Source: Bacteroides_E sp964583185
GTDB lineage: Bacteria; Bacteroidota; Bacteroidia; Bacteroidales; Bacteroidaceae
Assembly: GCA_964583185.1 (NCBI GenBank)
Contig: CAZOVL010000023.1
Location: 1 to 34,829 of the forward strand
Direction of reading: 5' to 3'
DNA length: 34,829 nucleotides
Shown here: positions 25,818 to 34,328 of the stretch, in pieces
Position numbering within the stretch: position 1 is the stretch's first letter
Layout: the number at the start of each line of letters is the position of its first letter
Notes under the pieces: generated by a model
What the model was told of the DNA's origin: nothing
The model's database searches: none
The model's input: the letters and a program-made list of their open reading frames with translations, nothing else
Made by a program: the position numbers and the translations under genes

Positions 25818-26743
25818 TGAAAAAAAGAGGGGCATACATACTGTTCTTTTTGATAGCAGTACTCATGGTGGTATTGCTGCGAACCTTTGTATGCTCTCCT
25901 TACTCCATCCCCTCTCAAGGAATGGAAAACAGTCTTTGGCACGGAGATCGGATTTTAGTTAACAAATGGAGTTACGGACTTCGGCTACCTCAGCTTTCTA
26001 TTTTTCCTTATCATCGCTGGTGTACGCGTCGTGTACATAAAGAAGAAATTGTGGTTTTTAATAATCCCGCTAATACACAAAAAAAGAACATCGCCAGTAA
26101 AGAGGTCTTTATCAACCGATGCACAGGAGTTGCAGGAGACACCATTTGGGTAGATTCTTTGTATCAGTATTTTAATCCGGGAAGCAGTAACCCGGATCAG
26201 ATGCGTCTCTACTCCTATCCCAGAACACACGCTGACAAACTCGACTCCATAATACATAAACTACAACTGACTCCTGTAATTAAACTAGGAGAAGATAGCC
26301 TTAATTACTTCAGTTCATTTAGCCAATACGAGCATTACTTAATTACGCAAGAGTTGGGGAATAAATCGTGGTTCAAATTAGCTAAACCCATACGTCAAAC
26401 CTATCCGTTGATTGTTCCCGGAAAAAAAGTAAAGGTAGAGGTAAAGCCTTGGAACATCACATTGCTTAAAAACACCTTAATCCTGCACGAACAAAAAAAG
26501 GCAGAGATTCGAAATGACTCTCTTTTTGTAGACTCGCAATGGATTAAAGAGTGTAGTTTTTCAAAAGACTATTACTGGATGAGTAGTAATCACTCACTGA
26601 ACCCATCCGACTCTCGTGTATTTGGATTTGTTCCTCACGACCACATCATAGGAAAAGCGTTCTTTGTTTGGTTTTCCAAAGAGCCCAATGCAAATCCATT
26701 CAAAGGCTATCGGTGGAATCGTTTTTTCAAGCAAGTTCGCTAA
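25817..26743 (+). CDS. LepB homologue lacking the catalytic Ser-Lys dyad (predicted pseudopeptidase)
   Basis: This 308-residue protein has one N-terminal membrane segment and clear homology to the preceding LepB along its length. Aligning IPSQGMENSL with the neighbour's IPSSSLEKTM puts Gly35 at the nucleophile position. Aligning EVFINRCTGVAGD with ENYVKRCVGTPGD puts Asn100 at the general-base lysine. The GDN box is also altered (MSSNHSLNPSDSRVFGFV), while the SDSR-FGFVP-DHI-GK part is kept. The codons (gga at 25919, aac at 26114) read cleanly, so these are not frameshift effects. It is likely an inactive S26 fold protein, perhaps a partner or regulator of LepB. ATG overlaps the lepB stop (TAATG). 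Confidence 0.88.
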   Translation: MKKRGAYILFFLIAVLMVVLLRTFVCSPYSIPSQGMENSLWHGDRILVNKWSYGLRLPQLSIFPYHRWCTRRVHKEEIVVFNNPANTQKKNIASKEVFINRCTGVAGDTIWVDSLYQYFNPGSSNPDQMRLYSYPRTHADKLDSIIHKLQLTPVIKLGEDSLNYFSSFSQYEHYLITQELGNKSWFKLAKPIRQTYPLIVPGKKVKVEVKPWNITLLKNTLILHEQKKAEIRNDSLFVDSQWIKECSFSKDYYWMSSNHSLNPSDSRVFGFVPHDHIIGKAFFVWFSKEPNANPFKGYRWNRFFKQVR

Positions 26744-26758
26744 ACTAAAACTCAATTT

Positions 26759-27394
26759 ATGAGTAATCAAATGGAACAAATCATCTATTTAACATCGGCT
26801 TATCTGGCTCCTATTCAATATTATAGTAAGTTATACAGGTATCCTTCGGTTTTTATAGAAAGACACGATAATTACATTAAACAAACCTATCGCAATCGGT
26901 GTATTATTTCCGGACCTCAAGGAAGTATTACGTTAACCGTACCTACCATAAAACCCTCTACTCCTAAAATAGAAATGAAAGATGTAGAGATTTCCAATCA
27001 CGGAAACTGGAGGCATTTACATTGGAAAGCCATCGAGTCATCCTACAACAATACTCCCTATTACGAGCATTACAAAGAGTTGTTTCAACCGTTTTATGAA
27101 CAGCAGTACACTTACCTATTCGACTTCAACCTAGAGCTTCAAGAGCTTATTTGTTCTTTAATTCACATCCAACCGAACCTTCAATTTACTGAAGAGTATC
27201 GTTTTGATTTTACAGAAAATGAATTGGATTTTAGAGAGGTGATTCATCCTAAAAAAGAATCTGCTCTACACGATTCTCTTTTTCAAGTTAAACCCTACTA
27301 TCAGGTATTTAGTCAGCAAACAGGCTTTATACCCAACCTGAGTATATTAGACTTACTTTTTCACAAAGGACCTGAGGCTATTTGTTATTTGTAG
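26759..27394 (+). CDS. WbqC-like family protein
   Basis: This 211-residue soluble protein matches the WbqC family: an N-terminal YLAPIQYYSKL block, YIKQTYRNRCIISGPQGSIT, NWRHLHWKAIESSY, the TPYYEHY segment, and a C-terminal motif ending SILDLLFHKGPEA. WbqC proteins are encoded in O-antigen or surface-glycan clusters and are thought to be enzymes of sugar biosynthesis; in Bacteroidota the gene commonly follows lepB. It is 15 bp after the pseudo-lepB gene and closes the dapB unit. Confidence 0.9.
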   Translation: MSNQMEQIIYLTSAYLAPIQYYSKLYRYPSVFIERHDNYIKQTYRNRCIISGPQGSITLTVPTIKPSTPKIEMKDVEISNHGNWRHLHWKAIESSYNNTPYYEHYKELFQPFYEQQYTYLFDFNLELQELICSLIHIQPNLQFTEEYRFDFTENELDFREVIHPKKESALHDSLFQVKPYYQVFSQQTGFIPNLSILDLLFHKGPEAICYL

Positions 27395-27457
27395 AGAAAG
27401 AAAAACAAAACTGCTTATTTATGTTCATTTGAAACTTCTATATTCTCTATTATAAAA

Positions 27458-27484
27458 AGAGGATATCCGAACTAGATATCCTCT
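27458..27484. terminator. Hairpin between convergent wbqC-like and lipoprotein genes
   Basis: AGAGGATATC and GATATCCTCT form a 10-bp stem around a 7-nt loop, with an A-rich left flank. It lies between two convergent genes and may serve both, although the plus-strand T-tract is poor. Confidence 0.55.
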
Positions 27485-27527
27485 CTATACTAATAAAAAA
27501 GCACTATTTTCAAAAGCTTATCGCAAC

Positions 27528-29200
27528 CTATTTTTTATATCCTAATTTTCTTAGTTCTTCGTAAGTCCACTTATAGGGTCTCGCTATTTGATTTGGGTTA
27601 AAAACATGTTTTGGAATAAAACTTTTTATAGATATTAAATAAGCACTATTTGTAGTTCTAGATGAATAATATGTATCCATTCTAACTTGAAAGACTACAT
27701 TTTTCCTTATATTAACATCAGAAATAGAGAAATCTATAGCTGGAAGACTTTGAACTCCTACTTTTTTATTAGGCAATGTGTTTTCAACATATACAGAATA
27801 GGAAGGTTTGGAGTCATATATATAAGTTATAGAATCATTATATAATGTCTTTATCCCTTCCGATTTGTATGTTGGTTTATCATAAATGGGGGTATACTTA
27901 TCATAAAACTTGTAATTTTCACATTCAGGTCCTCCATATTCGTAATAACTAATATAGGGTCCCATACTGTATGTATACTTAGTAATTGCTGGATTTTTCA
28001 CCACTTTATAATTGGGGGTGAAATTAAGTTTATAATGGTAAAGACCGGTACTATAATAATCGGTGATCTTTTCTAGTATTGAGTAGGCATCAGCAGTATA
28101 TGTTGGAGTAGTTTCTAAATTCCATATACCTAGATCATGATCCAATCCATTTAATGAAATACCACTTATAGGGTGAATCACACCAGAACCTGGCGTTTGA
28201 GATTTTCCTTCTATAGTTACTCTACCATGGGTAGTATATTGTAGTTCAAATATCTCCTTTGTTGATGAAGCACCTAATAAAGATGAAAACACTTTTTGCA
28301 ATCCAGACTTTGTAAAAGATTGAACTCCTCCAGACAAAAGACCTGGAATAATATTAAGGGGAAACTTCATTGGTTTATTTTTGTCTTTCCCGTCTGGATT
28401 AATATGTTGAGTCAACCATTCTTTTCCTCTTTCTCCGAAGGTAGAAGCAATACCATTTACTAGTTTATTATTGGTTGGGGTACTAATTGAAGAGACAATA
28501 GTTCCTTTTGATTCGGCGTTATATACACCATTGAGTGTAATAGTAGTTTCATTAAGTACATATCCTAAGATATTTAGTTTATTATCTTTACTCCCCACAT
28601 CATATGCCAATTCAGTCAGAAAACAATTCCAACCCAGATCAAACCCCTTTGCAATCCCGTTGTCTGAAACTACAGATAAACTTATTTTTTGAGGCGAATT
28701 TTCACTATCCATTGCTTCAGCAAAATAGGGGTGAAAATTAAATAAAGAGGTTCTTTTAAATGTTGAGAGTTGGAAAAAAGCAGTATTATTTAATGGCGTA
28801 TGATCTCCCTCAACATAATAAAAACCTTTTAAAACTCCAGATTTTCCATTATACAAAAGAATATAATTAAGATTTTTATCAACTCGGTTGGGTTTAATAT
28901 TTGAGTCTATAATTTCCACCGATGTATACAATAGCCTCCATCCTTTTTCATAATTAACATCTCTTCTTATATCATCAGGAATAGCAGATTTCACTTCATC
29001 TGTCCAAGGCAAAGCCACAACATCTCCCGAAGGAAGCTTACACTCTTTTAACATATCTAGTTTTAAATCTCTATAACTAAGGTGATTATTCAAAGGTATA
29101 TTGGTTGCTCTTATAGAATTCAGATTCTCCTCTATTTTTATTTCTTCATTACAAGAGACTAAAATAAGAAATAATAAAAAATAAAATTTTTCATCTTCAT
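27528..29200 (-). CDS. Large lipoprotein of unknown function with a frameshifted signal peptide
   Basis: The open frame (27528 to about 29190, minus strand) codes for some 540 residues rich in beta-strand-like, Tyr/Asn/Ser-rich segments. No catalytic motif is seen and I do not recognise the family. No ATG opens this frame. The ATGs at 29200 and 29194 are in another frame and hit a stop after 13 codons. Adding one base in the A5 run (minus strand, 29187-29191) or a nearby T-run joins them: MKMKKFYFLLFLILVSC, then NEEIK, a model lipoprotein signal peptide, giving 557 residues. The gene is either switched off, phase-variable or misassembled. It starts 13 bp after the LRR lipoprotein gene. Confidence 0.75.
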
Positions 29201-29213
29201 TATTATTAAATTT

Positions 29214-30029
29214 TTAATTAGGATAATTAGAATAACCATAACCCTGTTGTTGTCCATAGACTAAAAAGTCTAATCTTTTCCACTTCGAGGTTAAAAAAAC
29301 ACCATCTGGGATAACGCCCGACAATCTATTTTTTCTTAAATCGGGAATCAGCTTATACTCATCACTCCAAGCTTCAAAAGGCAACTCTGTAATGTTATTT
29401 TGGGTGCAATCAATATAGTTTCGTTTATCTTTTAATAATTCAAGAGGAAATGTTCCTGAGAGGTTATTGTTAGTAAAATCCATGATAATTGCCTCTTTTA
29501 AGTTTGCCAAAGATTTAGGGATTTCTCCTATTAAATTCATACTTAATAAATCGAGCCTTCTTAGCTTAACTAAGTTTCCAATTTCTTCGGGCAGTATACC
29601 AGGGGCATAAGATCCACATAAAGTCAACCTCTCTAATTTAGTTAGTTCACCTATCCAAGGAGGAATTATTATAGCGTGTTGACCTGAAATCCCCAAATAC
29701 ATTAATTCTGTTAACTTTCTAAATTCTTCAGGAAGTCCTCCTCTAAAGCGATTTGTACTAAAAGAGGTTACACGATACTCTTGAATGTCTTCCTGATAAG
29801 TTGCTTGTACTCCTCCCCAAGTCATTATATCCTCTAAATCCCATTCAACGTCAAATGGACCACATTTATTATAAATAGCTACGATAGCTAAACTATCGGA
29901 TACATTCAATGGAGGTCTTGGTTTATCTTTAAGTGGGGCTAATTCTGGAGGTGGAAATTCAGAAAAAGAGCATCCCACAAAAAAGCAAAACACAATTAAA
30001 CCAATCATAATATAAATATCATTCTTCAT
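29214..30029 (-). CDS. Leucine-rich-repeat lipoprotein
   Basis: This encodes 271 residues with a signal peptide and lipobox FFVGC (Cys20). A proline-rich mature N-terminus (PPPELAPLKDKPRPP) leads into a short domain with the motif W-GVQATYQE. Then come about six leucine-rich repeats of the plant-specific type, such as LPEEIGNLVKLRRLDLLSMN, LIGEIPKSLANLKEAIIMDF and NNLSGTFPLELL. Such proteins are usually surface ligand-binding modules. The protein ends GYGYSNYPN after the last repeat, without a sorting domain. It forms a two-gene unit with the large lipoprotein gene downstream. Confidence 0.85.
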   Translation of the reverse strand: MKNDIYIMIGLIVFCFFVGCSFSEFPPPELAPLKDKPRPPLNVSDSLAIVAIYNKCGPFDVEWDLEDIMTWGGVQATYQEDIQEYRVTSFSTNRFRGGLPEEFRKLTELMYLGISGQHAIIIPPWIGELTKLERLTLCGSYAPGILPEEIGNLVKLRRLDLLSMNLIGEIPKSLANLKEAIIMDFTNNNLSGTFPLELLKDKRNYIDCTQNNITELPFEAWSDEYKLIPDLRKNRLSGVIPDGVFLTSKWKRLDFLVYGQQQGYGYSNYPN

Positions 30030-30305
30030 AATTATATAATTTTATTTAATCTCGGTTAAGTTATGCAAAAAAATAAACATTCAAAGAAATATAACTCATT
30101 CTTTCATCGTTTTTTTATAAAAAAGAGGCAAACAACTGAAGAGAAAAACTCAAAATATATCAATCGAGGTTCAATGGAAGAATTGAAGTTTTTTCCATTT
30201 GTAAGAGAGGGAGTTCTAGAATAACCTTAAGGAACAAAGAAGTGCTTAACTAAAAAAGGAGGGATGATTAATGTGAGAAGTTCATAGCCGAGGGATTTTA
30301 AAACC

Positions 30306-31526
30306 TCACTCATAATACAATATTGAGAGGCGATCTTCGGCAAATACCTCGTTGGCCACTTCTAATAAGCAAGAAGGTTGCAAACTTTCAATCTCCTCGT
30401 AAACACGACTTAAGGGTTTGTAATCGTCTAAATGCAGAAAGGCACGCCCCATTCCTAAAGCACGACTCTCGTTGTTATCTTCGGCTACACCCAGTTGCCC
30501 CATCAGTTGTTTTTTGGCACGCGACAGCTGAATGGTACTCATCTTTTCATTTCGCATTTTAGCCAACTCACGTAACGTTAATTCTACACAATGATCTCGA
30601 TTCTTAAAGTCTGTACCAAAATAGACGTTAAACAAACCGGAGTCGGTAAAAGTAAGAATGTTTGATTCCACATTATATACATACCCTTTCCGTTCACGCA
30701 ACTCCAGATTCAACTTACTATTCATCCCCGGTCCACCCAACACATTATTCAGCAGAGAAAGCCCTATGCGTTTGGGGTTTAACATGGAATAAGAAGGAGC
30801 TCCAATCATCACGTGAGCCTGATTAGTATCTTGTTCTTTCGTTTGCCGAAGAGGGATATAAGCATTCGGTGCTTTGCGGTTCAAAGTAACCAGACGATTG
30901 GGTATGGTTTCAAAATACTTCTGCAAAAGAGAAACCACCTTCTTGAAGTCCACCCCACCCAATACAAAGAATACCATATTCCCGGGTTGATAAAAAGAGG
31001 AAGTATAACGTTGGGCATCTACACTCTGAATGTGAGATAAAACAGCCTCATCACCCAAGATGTAACGGCCTAAAGGATGATCTCTAAAGACCATATTCTC
31101 AAAATCATCAAAAATCAAATCGGAAGGAGTATCGTTATACGACTGAATTTCATCTAACACCACATCCACTTCCTTATCTATCTCTTGCTGTGGAAAAGTG
31201 GAATGAAACACAATATCCACCAATAGCTCCACAGCCCGCTCCAAATGCGTGTTTAAGAAAGAGGAATAGATTAAAGTCTCCTCTTTATTGGTAAAGGCGT
31301 TTAAGTCGCCCCCTACATTCTCCATCCGGTTTAAGATGTGCCAAGCCCTACGCTTTTGGGTTCCCTTAAAAATTAGATGCTCCACAAAATGAGCCAGCCC
31401 CAACTCGTTATCAGCCTCATCGCGAGTACCTGCATTCACAGCAAAACCACAATAAGTAACATTTGATTGATTGCTCTGGTGAATGATGCGAAGTCCGTTA
31501 GGGAGCGTATATCGGTTATAAAACAT
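30306..31526 (-). CDS. M16 family zinc peptidase (pitrilysin/MPP-like)
   Basis: From the ATG at 31526 the protein has 406 residues; an in-frame TTG two codons earlier is less likely. The inverted zinc motif HFVEH is at 46-50, and the third ligand Glu126 lies in DVVLDEIQSY, 76 residues after His50. A C-terminal M16 domain half follows, with the R/Y pair seen as ERKGYVYNVES. No signal peptide is visible, so it is probably cytoplasmic and likely degrades peptides or presequence-like fragments. It is divergent from the LOG gene. Confidence 0.92.
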   Translation of the reverse strand: MFYNRYTLPNGLRIIHQSNQSNVTYCGFAVNAGTRDEADNELGLAHFVEHLIFKGTQKRRAWHILNRMENVGGDLNAFTNKEETLIYSSFLNTHLERAVELLVDIVFHSTFPQQEIDKEVDVVLDEIQSYNDTPSDLIFDDFENMVFRDHPLGRYILGDEAVLSHIQSVDAQRYTSSFYQPGNMVFFVLGGVDFKKVVSLLQKYFETIPNRLVTLNRKAPNAYIPLRQTKEQDTNQAHVMIGAPSYSMLNPKRIGLSLLNNVLGGPGMNSKLNLELRERKGYVYNVESNILTFTDSGLFNVYFGTDFKNRDHCVELTLRELAKMRNEKMSTIQLSRAKKQLMGQLGVAEDNNESRALGMGRAFLHLDDYKPLSRVYEEIESLQPSCLLEVANEVFAEDRLSILYYE

Positions 31527-31552
31527 AGACAAATCGGATTTAGAATGAATTG

Positions 31553-31560
31553 CAAAAATA
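31553..31560 (-). promoter_or_regulatory. -7 promoter box of the M16 peptidase gene
   Basis: The minus strand reads TATTTTTG (TAnnTTTG), 26 bp before the ATG. No clear -33 element is seen. It lies in the 102-bp divergent gap to the LOG gene. Confidence 0.45.
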
Positions 31561-31628
31561 CAATAAAACTTATGGTTGTTTCTATTATTATATGGATATT
31601 TGCATACTCAATGAACGCTAGATACTTA

Positions 31629-32162
31629 ATGAAAAAAATTGGTGTTTTTTGTTCGGCTTCAACAAGTGTCAACAGTCAGTATGCAGACATAGCCAAACAA
31701 CTAGGAACTTGGATAGGAAAGAACAACTATACTTTAGTTTATGGAGGAGCCAATGTTGGGCTTATGGGATACCTATCGGAAGCTACGCACCGGAATAACG
31801 GAAAAATAATTGGAGTTATTCCTTTCCTTTTAAAAGGCACTGAAAAAGAAAGTACATTACCCCAAGAAAGGATTTACACACAAAGTCTAAGCGACCGAAA
31901 AGACATTCTACTGGAAAAATCAGATTATATCATAGCATTACCCGGAGGCATAGGTTCTTTAGATGAAATTTTTCACGTAATGGGACTAGCCACCTTAGGG
32001 TATCATCATAAAAAAGTAATTCTATATAACAGTAATGGGTTTTACAACCAATTATTGGATTTTTTAGCAAACTTAGAGAAACAGACTCTCCTACGACAAC
32101 CACTATCTTCTTATCTGGTAACGGTGAATAACCTGAAAGAACTGATAGCTGTATTAGATTAA
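31629..32162 (+). CDS. LOG-family protein (Rossmann-fold nucleotide 5'-monophosphate phosphoribohydrolase-like)
   Basis: I start at the ATG at 31629 (177 residues), which begins directly with the Rossmann strand MKKIGVFCSAS. The 54 codons upstream are non-homologous and run into the peptidase promoter. LOG motifs are VYGGANVGLMG (37-47), SDRKDIL with the catalytic Arg90-Lys91, and PGGIGSLDE (105-113), the variant of PGGxGTxxE. Plant and bacterial LOG proteins release adenine-type cytokinin bases from nucleotide monophosphates; in Bacteroidota the substrate is likely a purine nucleotide but is not known. It is followed 18 bp later by the SIS-domain gene. Confidence 0.9.
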   Translation: MKKIGVFCSASTSVNSQYADIAKQLGTWIGKNNYTLVYGGANVGLMGYLSEATHRNNGKIIGVIPFLLKGTEKESTLPQERIYTQSLSDRKDILLEKSDYIIALPGGIGSLDEIFHVMGLATLGYHHKKVILYNSNGFYNQLLDFLANLEKQTLLRQPLSSYLVTVNNLKELIAVLD

Positions 32163-32180
32163 AAGCAACCAAATAATAAT

Positions 32181-32789
32181 ATGCAACAACAAGAAATAAA
32201 AGATTTACTACAAAAAGAAGCTGAGGCAGTACTTAATATTCCGATTACGGATGAATATGAAAAAGCAGTCTCACTGATTGTAGAACAAGTTCATCAGAAA
32301 AAAGGAAAACTGGTTACTTCGGGAATGGGTAAAGCAGGACAAATTGCAATGAATATTGCAACCACTTTTTGCTCTACAGGTATTCCGGCTGTATTTTTAC
32401 ATCCTAGCGAAGCACAACATGGAGACTTAGGCATTTTTCAGGAAAATGATTTATTGCTTCTTATTTCCAACTCGGGAAAAACCCGGGAGATTATTGAGCT
32501 GACTCATTTGGCTCATAACCTAAATCCGGATTTGAAGTTTATTGTAATCACAGGAAATATAGACAGCCCATTGGCAAAGGAGGCCGATGTGTGTTTGGGA
32601 ACAGGTAACCCGGAAGAGGTGTGTATCCTTTCACTCACTCCCACTACATCTACCACAACAATGACTGTTATTGGAGATATTTTAGTGGTTCAAACCATGA
32701 AGAAAACAGGGTTTGACACAACAGAATACGCAAAACGCCATCACGGTGGCTATTTAGGTGAAAAATCAAGAGGTTTATGCGAAAAGTAA
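32181..32789 (+). CDS. kdsD: Single-domain SIS sugar isomerase (arabinose-5-phosphate isomerase type)
   Basis: This 202-residue protein is a single SIS domain. It has the phosphosugar-binding loop GMGKAGQIA, the family-specific stretch FLHPSEAQHGDLGI, ISNSGKTREI, and the KdsD signature LTPTTSTTTMTVIGD with HHGGYLG near the end. E. coli KdsD and GutQ have two C-terminal CBS domains; these are absent, as in the stand-alone Bacteroides and CFT073-type enzymes that make arabinose-5-phosphate for Kdo. The Kdo role fits a lipid A-core-making cell but is inferred. It overlaps the PfkB kinase gene by 13 nt. Confidence 0.75.
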   Translation: MQQQEIKDLLQKEAEAVLNIPITDEYEKAVSLIVEQVHQKKGKLVTSGMGKAGQIAMNIATTFCSTGIPAVFLHPSEAQHGDLGIFQENDLLLLISNSGKTREIIELTHLAHNLNPDLKFIVITGNIDSPLAKEADVCLGTGNPEEVCILSLTPTTSTTTMTVIGDILVVQTMKKTGFDTTEYAKRHHGGYLGEKSRGLCEK

Positions 32790-33724
32790 TTGGAATAGGA
32801 GAAACTATTTTAGATATCCTCTTTAATGAAAATGAAATTGCAGCTGCCGTTCCCGGTGGCTCAATTTTTAATGGGCTGTTATCATTAAGCCGTTTAGGCG
32901 CCAACGTGAGCTTCATTGGAGAGTTATATAAAGACAAAGTGGGTGATATTATTCACAACTTTATGAAACAAAACGATATAGGTACCGATTACATTTGCTG
33001 GAATCAGGACCAAAAATCGCCGGTTTCATTGGGATTTCTATCAAAAAAAGAAGAGCCTACTTTTTTATACTACAAAGATTATACGCATCAAAAACTCTAC
33101 GTGGATTTACCCAGCATAGAAGCCGATGACATTGTACTTTTTGGCTCGTATTATGCATTGAACCCAGTATTGCGAGACAAAACCAAAGACATTCTCCAAT
33201 TGGCTAAAGAAAAGAAAGCCATTATCTATTATGATCCCAACTTCAGAAATTCTCATAAATCGGAAGCACTGCGACTGAATGCTTCATTCATTGAGAATTT
33301 GGAATATGCAGATATGGTTAGAGGATCGGTTACCGATTTTGAGAATATGTACGACCTATCTGACCCTGTAGATATTTATCGTAATAAAATTAAGTTTTAT
33401 TGTCCCAATTTTATTTGTACATCGGGTGCAGAGAAAGTGAGTCTATACACCTCTCAAATTGCAAAAAGTTATACTCCCCCTCAAATCACTCCCGTAAGCA
33501 CCATAGGTGCCGGCGATAATTTTAATGCAGGTATCATCTATGGTTTGTTAAAAGAGAACATTGGTTTGGAAGAGCTATATAACCTATCAGTTGAGAAATG
33601 GGATAGACTAATGAACTATGCCTTATTGTTCTCTTCCGAGGTTTGCAAAGATTACTCCAACTCCATTTCTCAACTCTTTGCTAACGACTATTTGTTAGAC
33701 CCCAATCAGCAGTTTTTGTATTGA
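32777..33724 (+). CDS. PfkB/ribokinase-family carbohydrate kinase
   Basis: This 315-residue cytoplasmic sugar kinase has the N-terminal PfkB signature region (GETILDILF, then PGGSIFNGLLSLSRLGANVSF), YYDPNFR near 151-157, and the catalytic anion-hole motif TIGAGDNF with Asp247 as the likely base. Fructose, ribose or a deoxy-sugar acid could be the substrate. It overlaps the SIS-domain isomerase gene by 13 nt, so a kinase-isomerase pair on one sugar is plausible. It ends 21 bp before repeat array B. Confidence 0.9.
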   Translation: MRKVIGIGETILDILFNENEIAAAVPGGSIFNGLLSLSRLGANVSFIGELYKDKVGDIIHNFMKQNDIGTDYICWNQDQKSPVSLGFLSKKEEPTFLYYKDYTHQKLYVDLPSIEADDIVLFGSYYALNPVLRDKTKDILQLAKEKKAIIYYDPNFRNSHKSEALRLNASFIENLEYADMVRGSVTDFENMYDLSDPVDIYRNKIKFYCPNFICTSGAEKVSLYTSQIAKSYTPPQITPVSTIGAGDNFNAGIIYGLLKENIGLEELYNLSVEKWDRLMNYALLFSSEVCKDYSNSISQLFANDYLLDPNQQFLY

Positions 33725-33745
33725 TGCTTTTTTCAGACATTTAGT

Positions 33746-33855
33746 CGGTCTAGGACTGAACACCCTTCGGTCCTAGACCGAAGGCCCTTCGGTCTAGGAC
33801 CGAGGGGGTGTCGGTCCCAGACCCCGTTCTACTCATTGCAAGAGGGGTAAAAAGA
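33746..33855 (+). repeat. Array B: CTAG palindromes plus conserved tail
   Basis: The units CGGTCTAGGAC (33746), GTCCTAGACCG (33770), CGGTCTAGGAC (33790) and a degenerate GTCCCAGACCC (33814) alternate in strand. Their centres are 21-23 bp apart. Units two and three form perfect or near-perfect 9-10 bp hairpins with 3-nt loops. The 30-bp tail at 33826-33855 matches array A's tail at 22 of 30 bases. Array plus tail is 110 bp here and 132 bp in array A, a difference of exactly 22. Confidence 0.85.
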
Positions 33856-33877
33856 CCATCCTTTTTACCCCTTTTTT
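33843..33877 (+). terminator. Rho-independent terminator after the PfkB unit
   Basis: GGGGTAAAAAG (33844-33854) and CTTTTTACCCC (33861-33871) form a perfect 11-bp stem around loop ACCATC, followed by six Ts. It overlaps the end of the array B tail. Confidence 0.92.
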
Positions 33878-33930
33878 CTTTCTTTTTACACCTTAGATTA
33901 TTAATCTCACGTTGGGTTATTACTGAATCT

Positions 33931-34083
33931 TAGTTTTGCATTTTGCTCTTGAAAGAAAAACGAACCCCTATCAGAAAAAAGCTATCTCTTTAATATCTAG
34001 TTCAACAAAAAGAATACAATCTCTATACCTCATTTTCTCAGCGTCAAGACGGAGAGTGCTAAAGGGAAGCAGTACTCTTTTTT
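33931..34083 (+). ncRNA. Possible small RNA locus (promoter box plus terminator, no ORF)
   Basis: TAGTTTTG at 33931-33938 fits TAnnTTTG. About 115 bp later AGAGTGCT (34053-34060) pairs with AGTACTCT (34071-34078, one G-T wobble) and runs into TTTTTT, a standard terminator. No coding frame of useful length lies between. This would give a transcript of about 140 nt. I do not recognise a known RNA family. Confidence 0.3.
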
Positions 34084-34284
34084 CACTCCGGTTTTTGGGA
34101 ACGAATATATGAAAACTTATTAGTAGAAAACTTGCTTATAAATTACTTTCCACCAAAAACTCTTTCAAAAGACAACTATTAAACAATGTCATTAGAATGT
34201 ATTCCTAACGACACATTAACGTCAAGAAAACAGGTGTTATTTAGCTAGTAAACAGAAAAGTAAAATAGAAATCAAAACAATTAA

Positions 34285-34328
34285 AGCCTATCGGTTGTTT
34301 TGTATAAACACGGTCATAGGCTCTTTTT
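34285..34328 (+). terminator. Hairpin with T-tract upstream of the fimbrillin-like gene
   Basis: AGCCTAT and ATAGGCT pair, with an inner TGTTT/AAACA stem, followed by C and TTTTT. There is no gene just upstream. It could end a transcript from the 34.1-kb region or act as an attenuator in a long leader. The rest of 34084-34477 shows no coding frame, and I see nothing else in it. Confidence 0.5.

Noticed and set aside
30050..30305. Intergenic stretch before the M16 peptidase gene end
   Set aside because: Checked for small genes, hairpins and promoter boxes on both strands; only poor partial matches were seen.
31467..31628. 54-codon upstream extension of the LOG gene
   Set aside because: It overlaps the 5' end of the divergent M16 peptidase gene and its promoter box; LOG homologues begin with the Rossmann strand at the ATG at 31629.
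34035..34078. SRP (4.5S) RNA domain IV, because of GTCAAGACGGA followed by GGGAAGCAG
   Set aside because: The GGAA-type tetraloop and symmetric-loop arrangement do not form, and the flanks do not pair into the long SRP helix; the 3' part instead makes a terminator stem.
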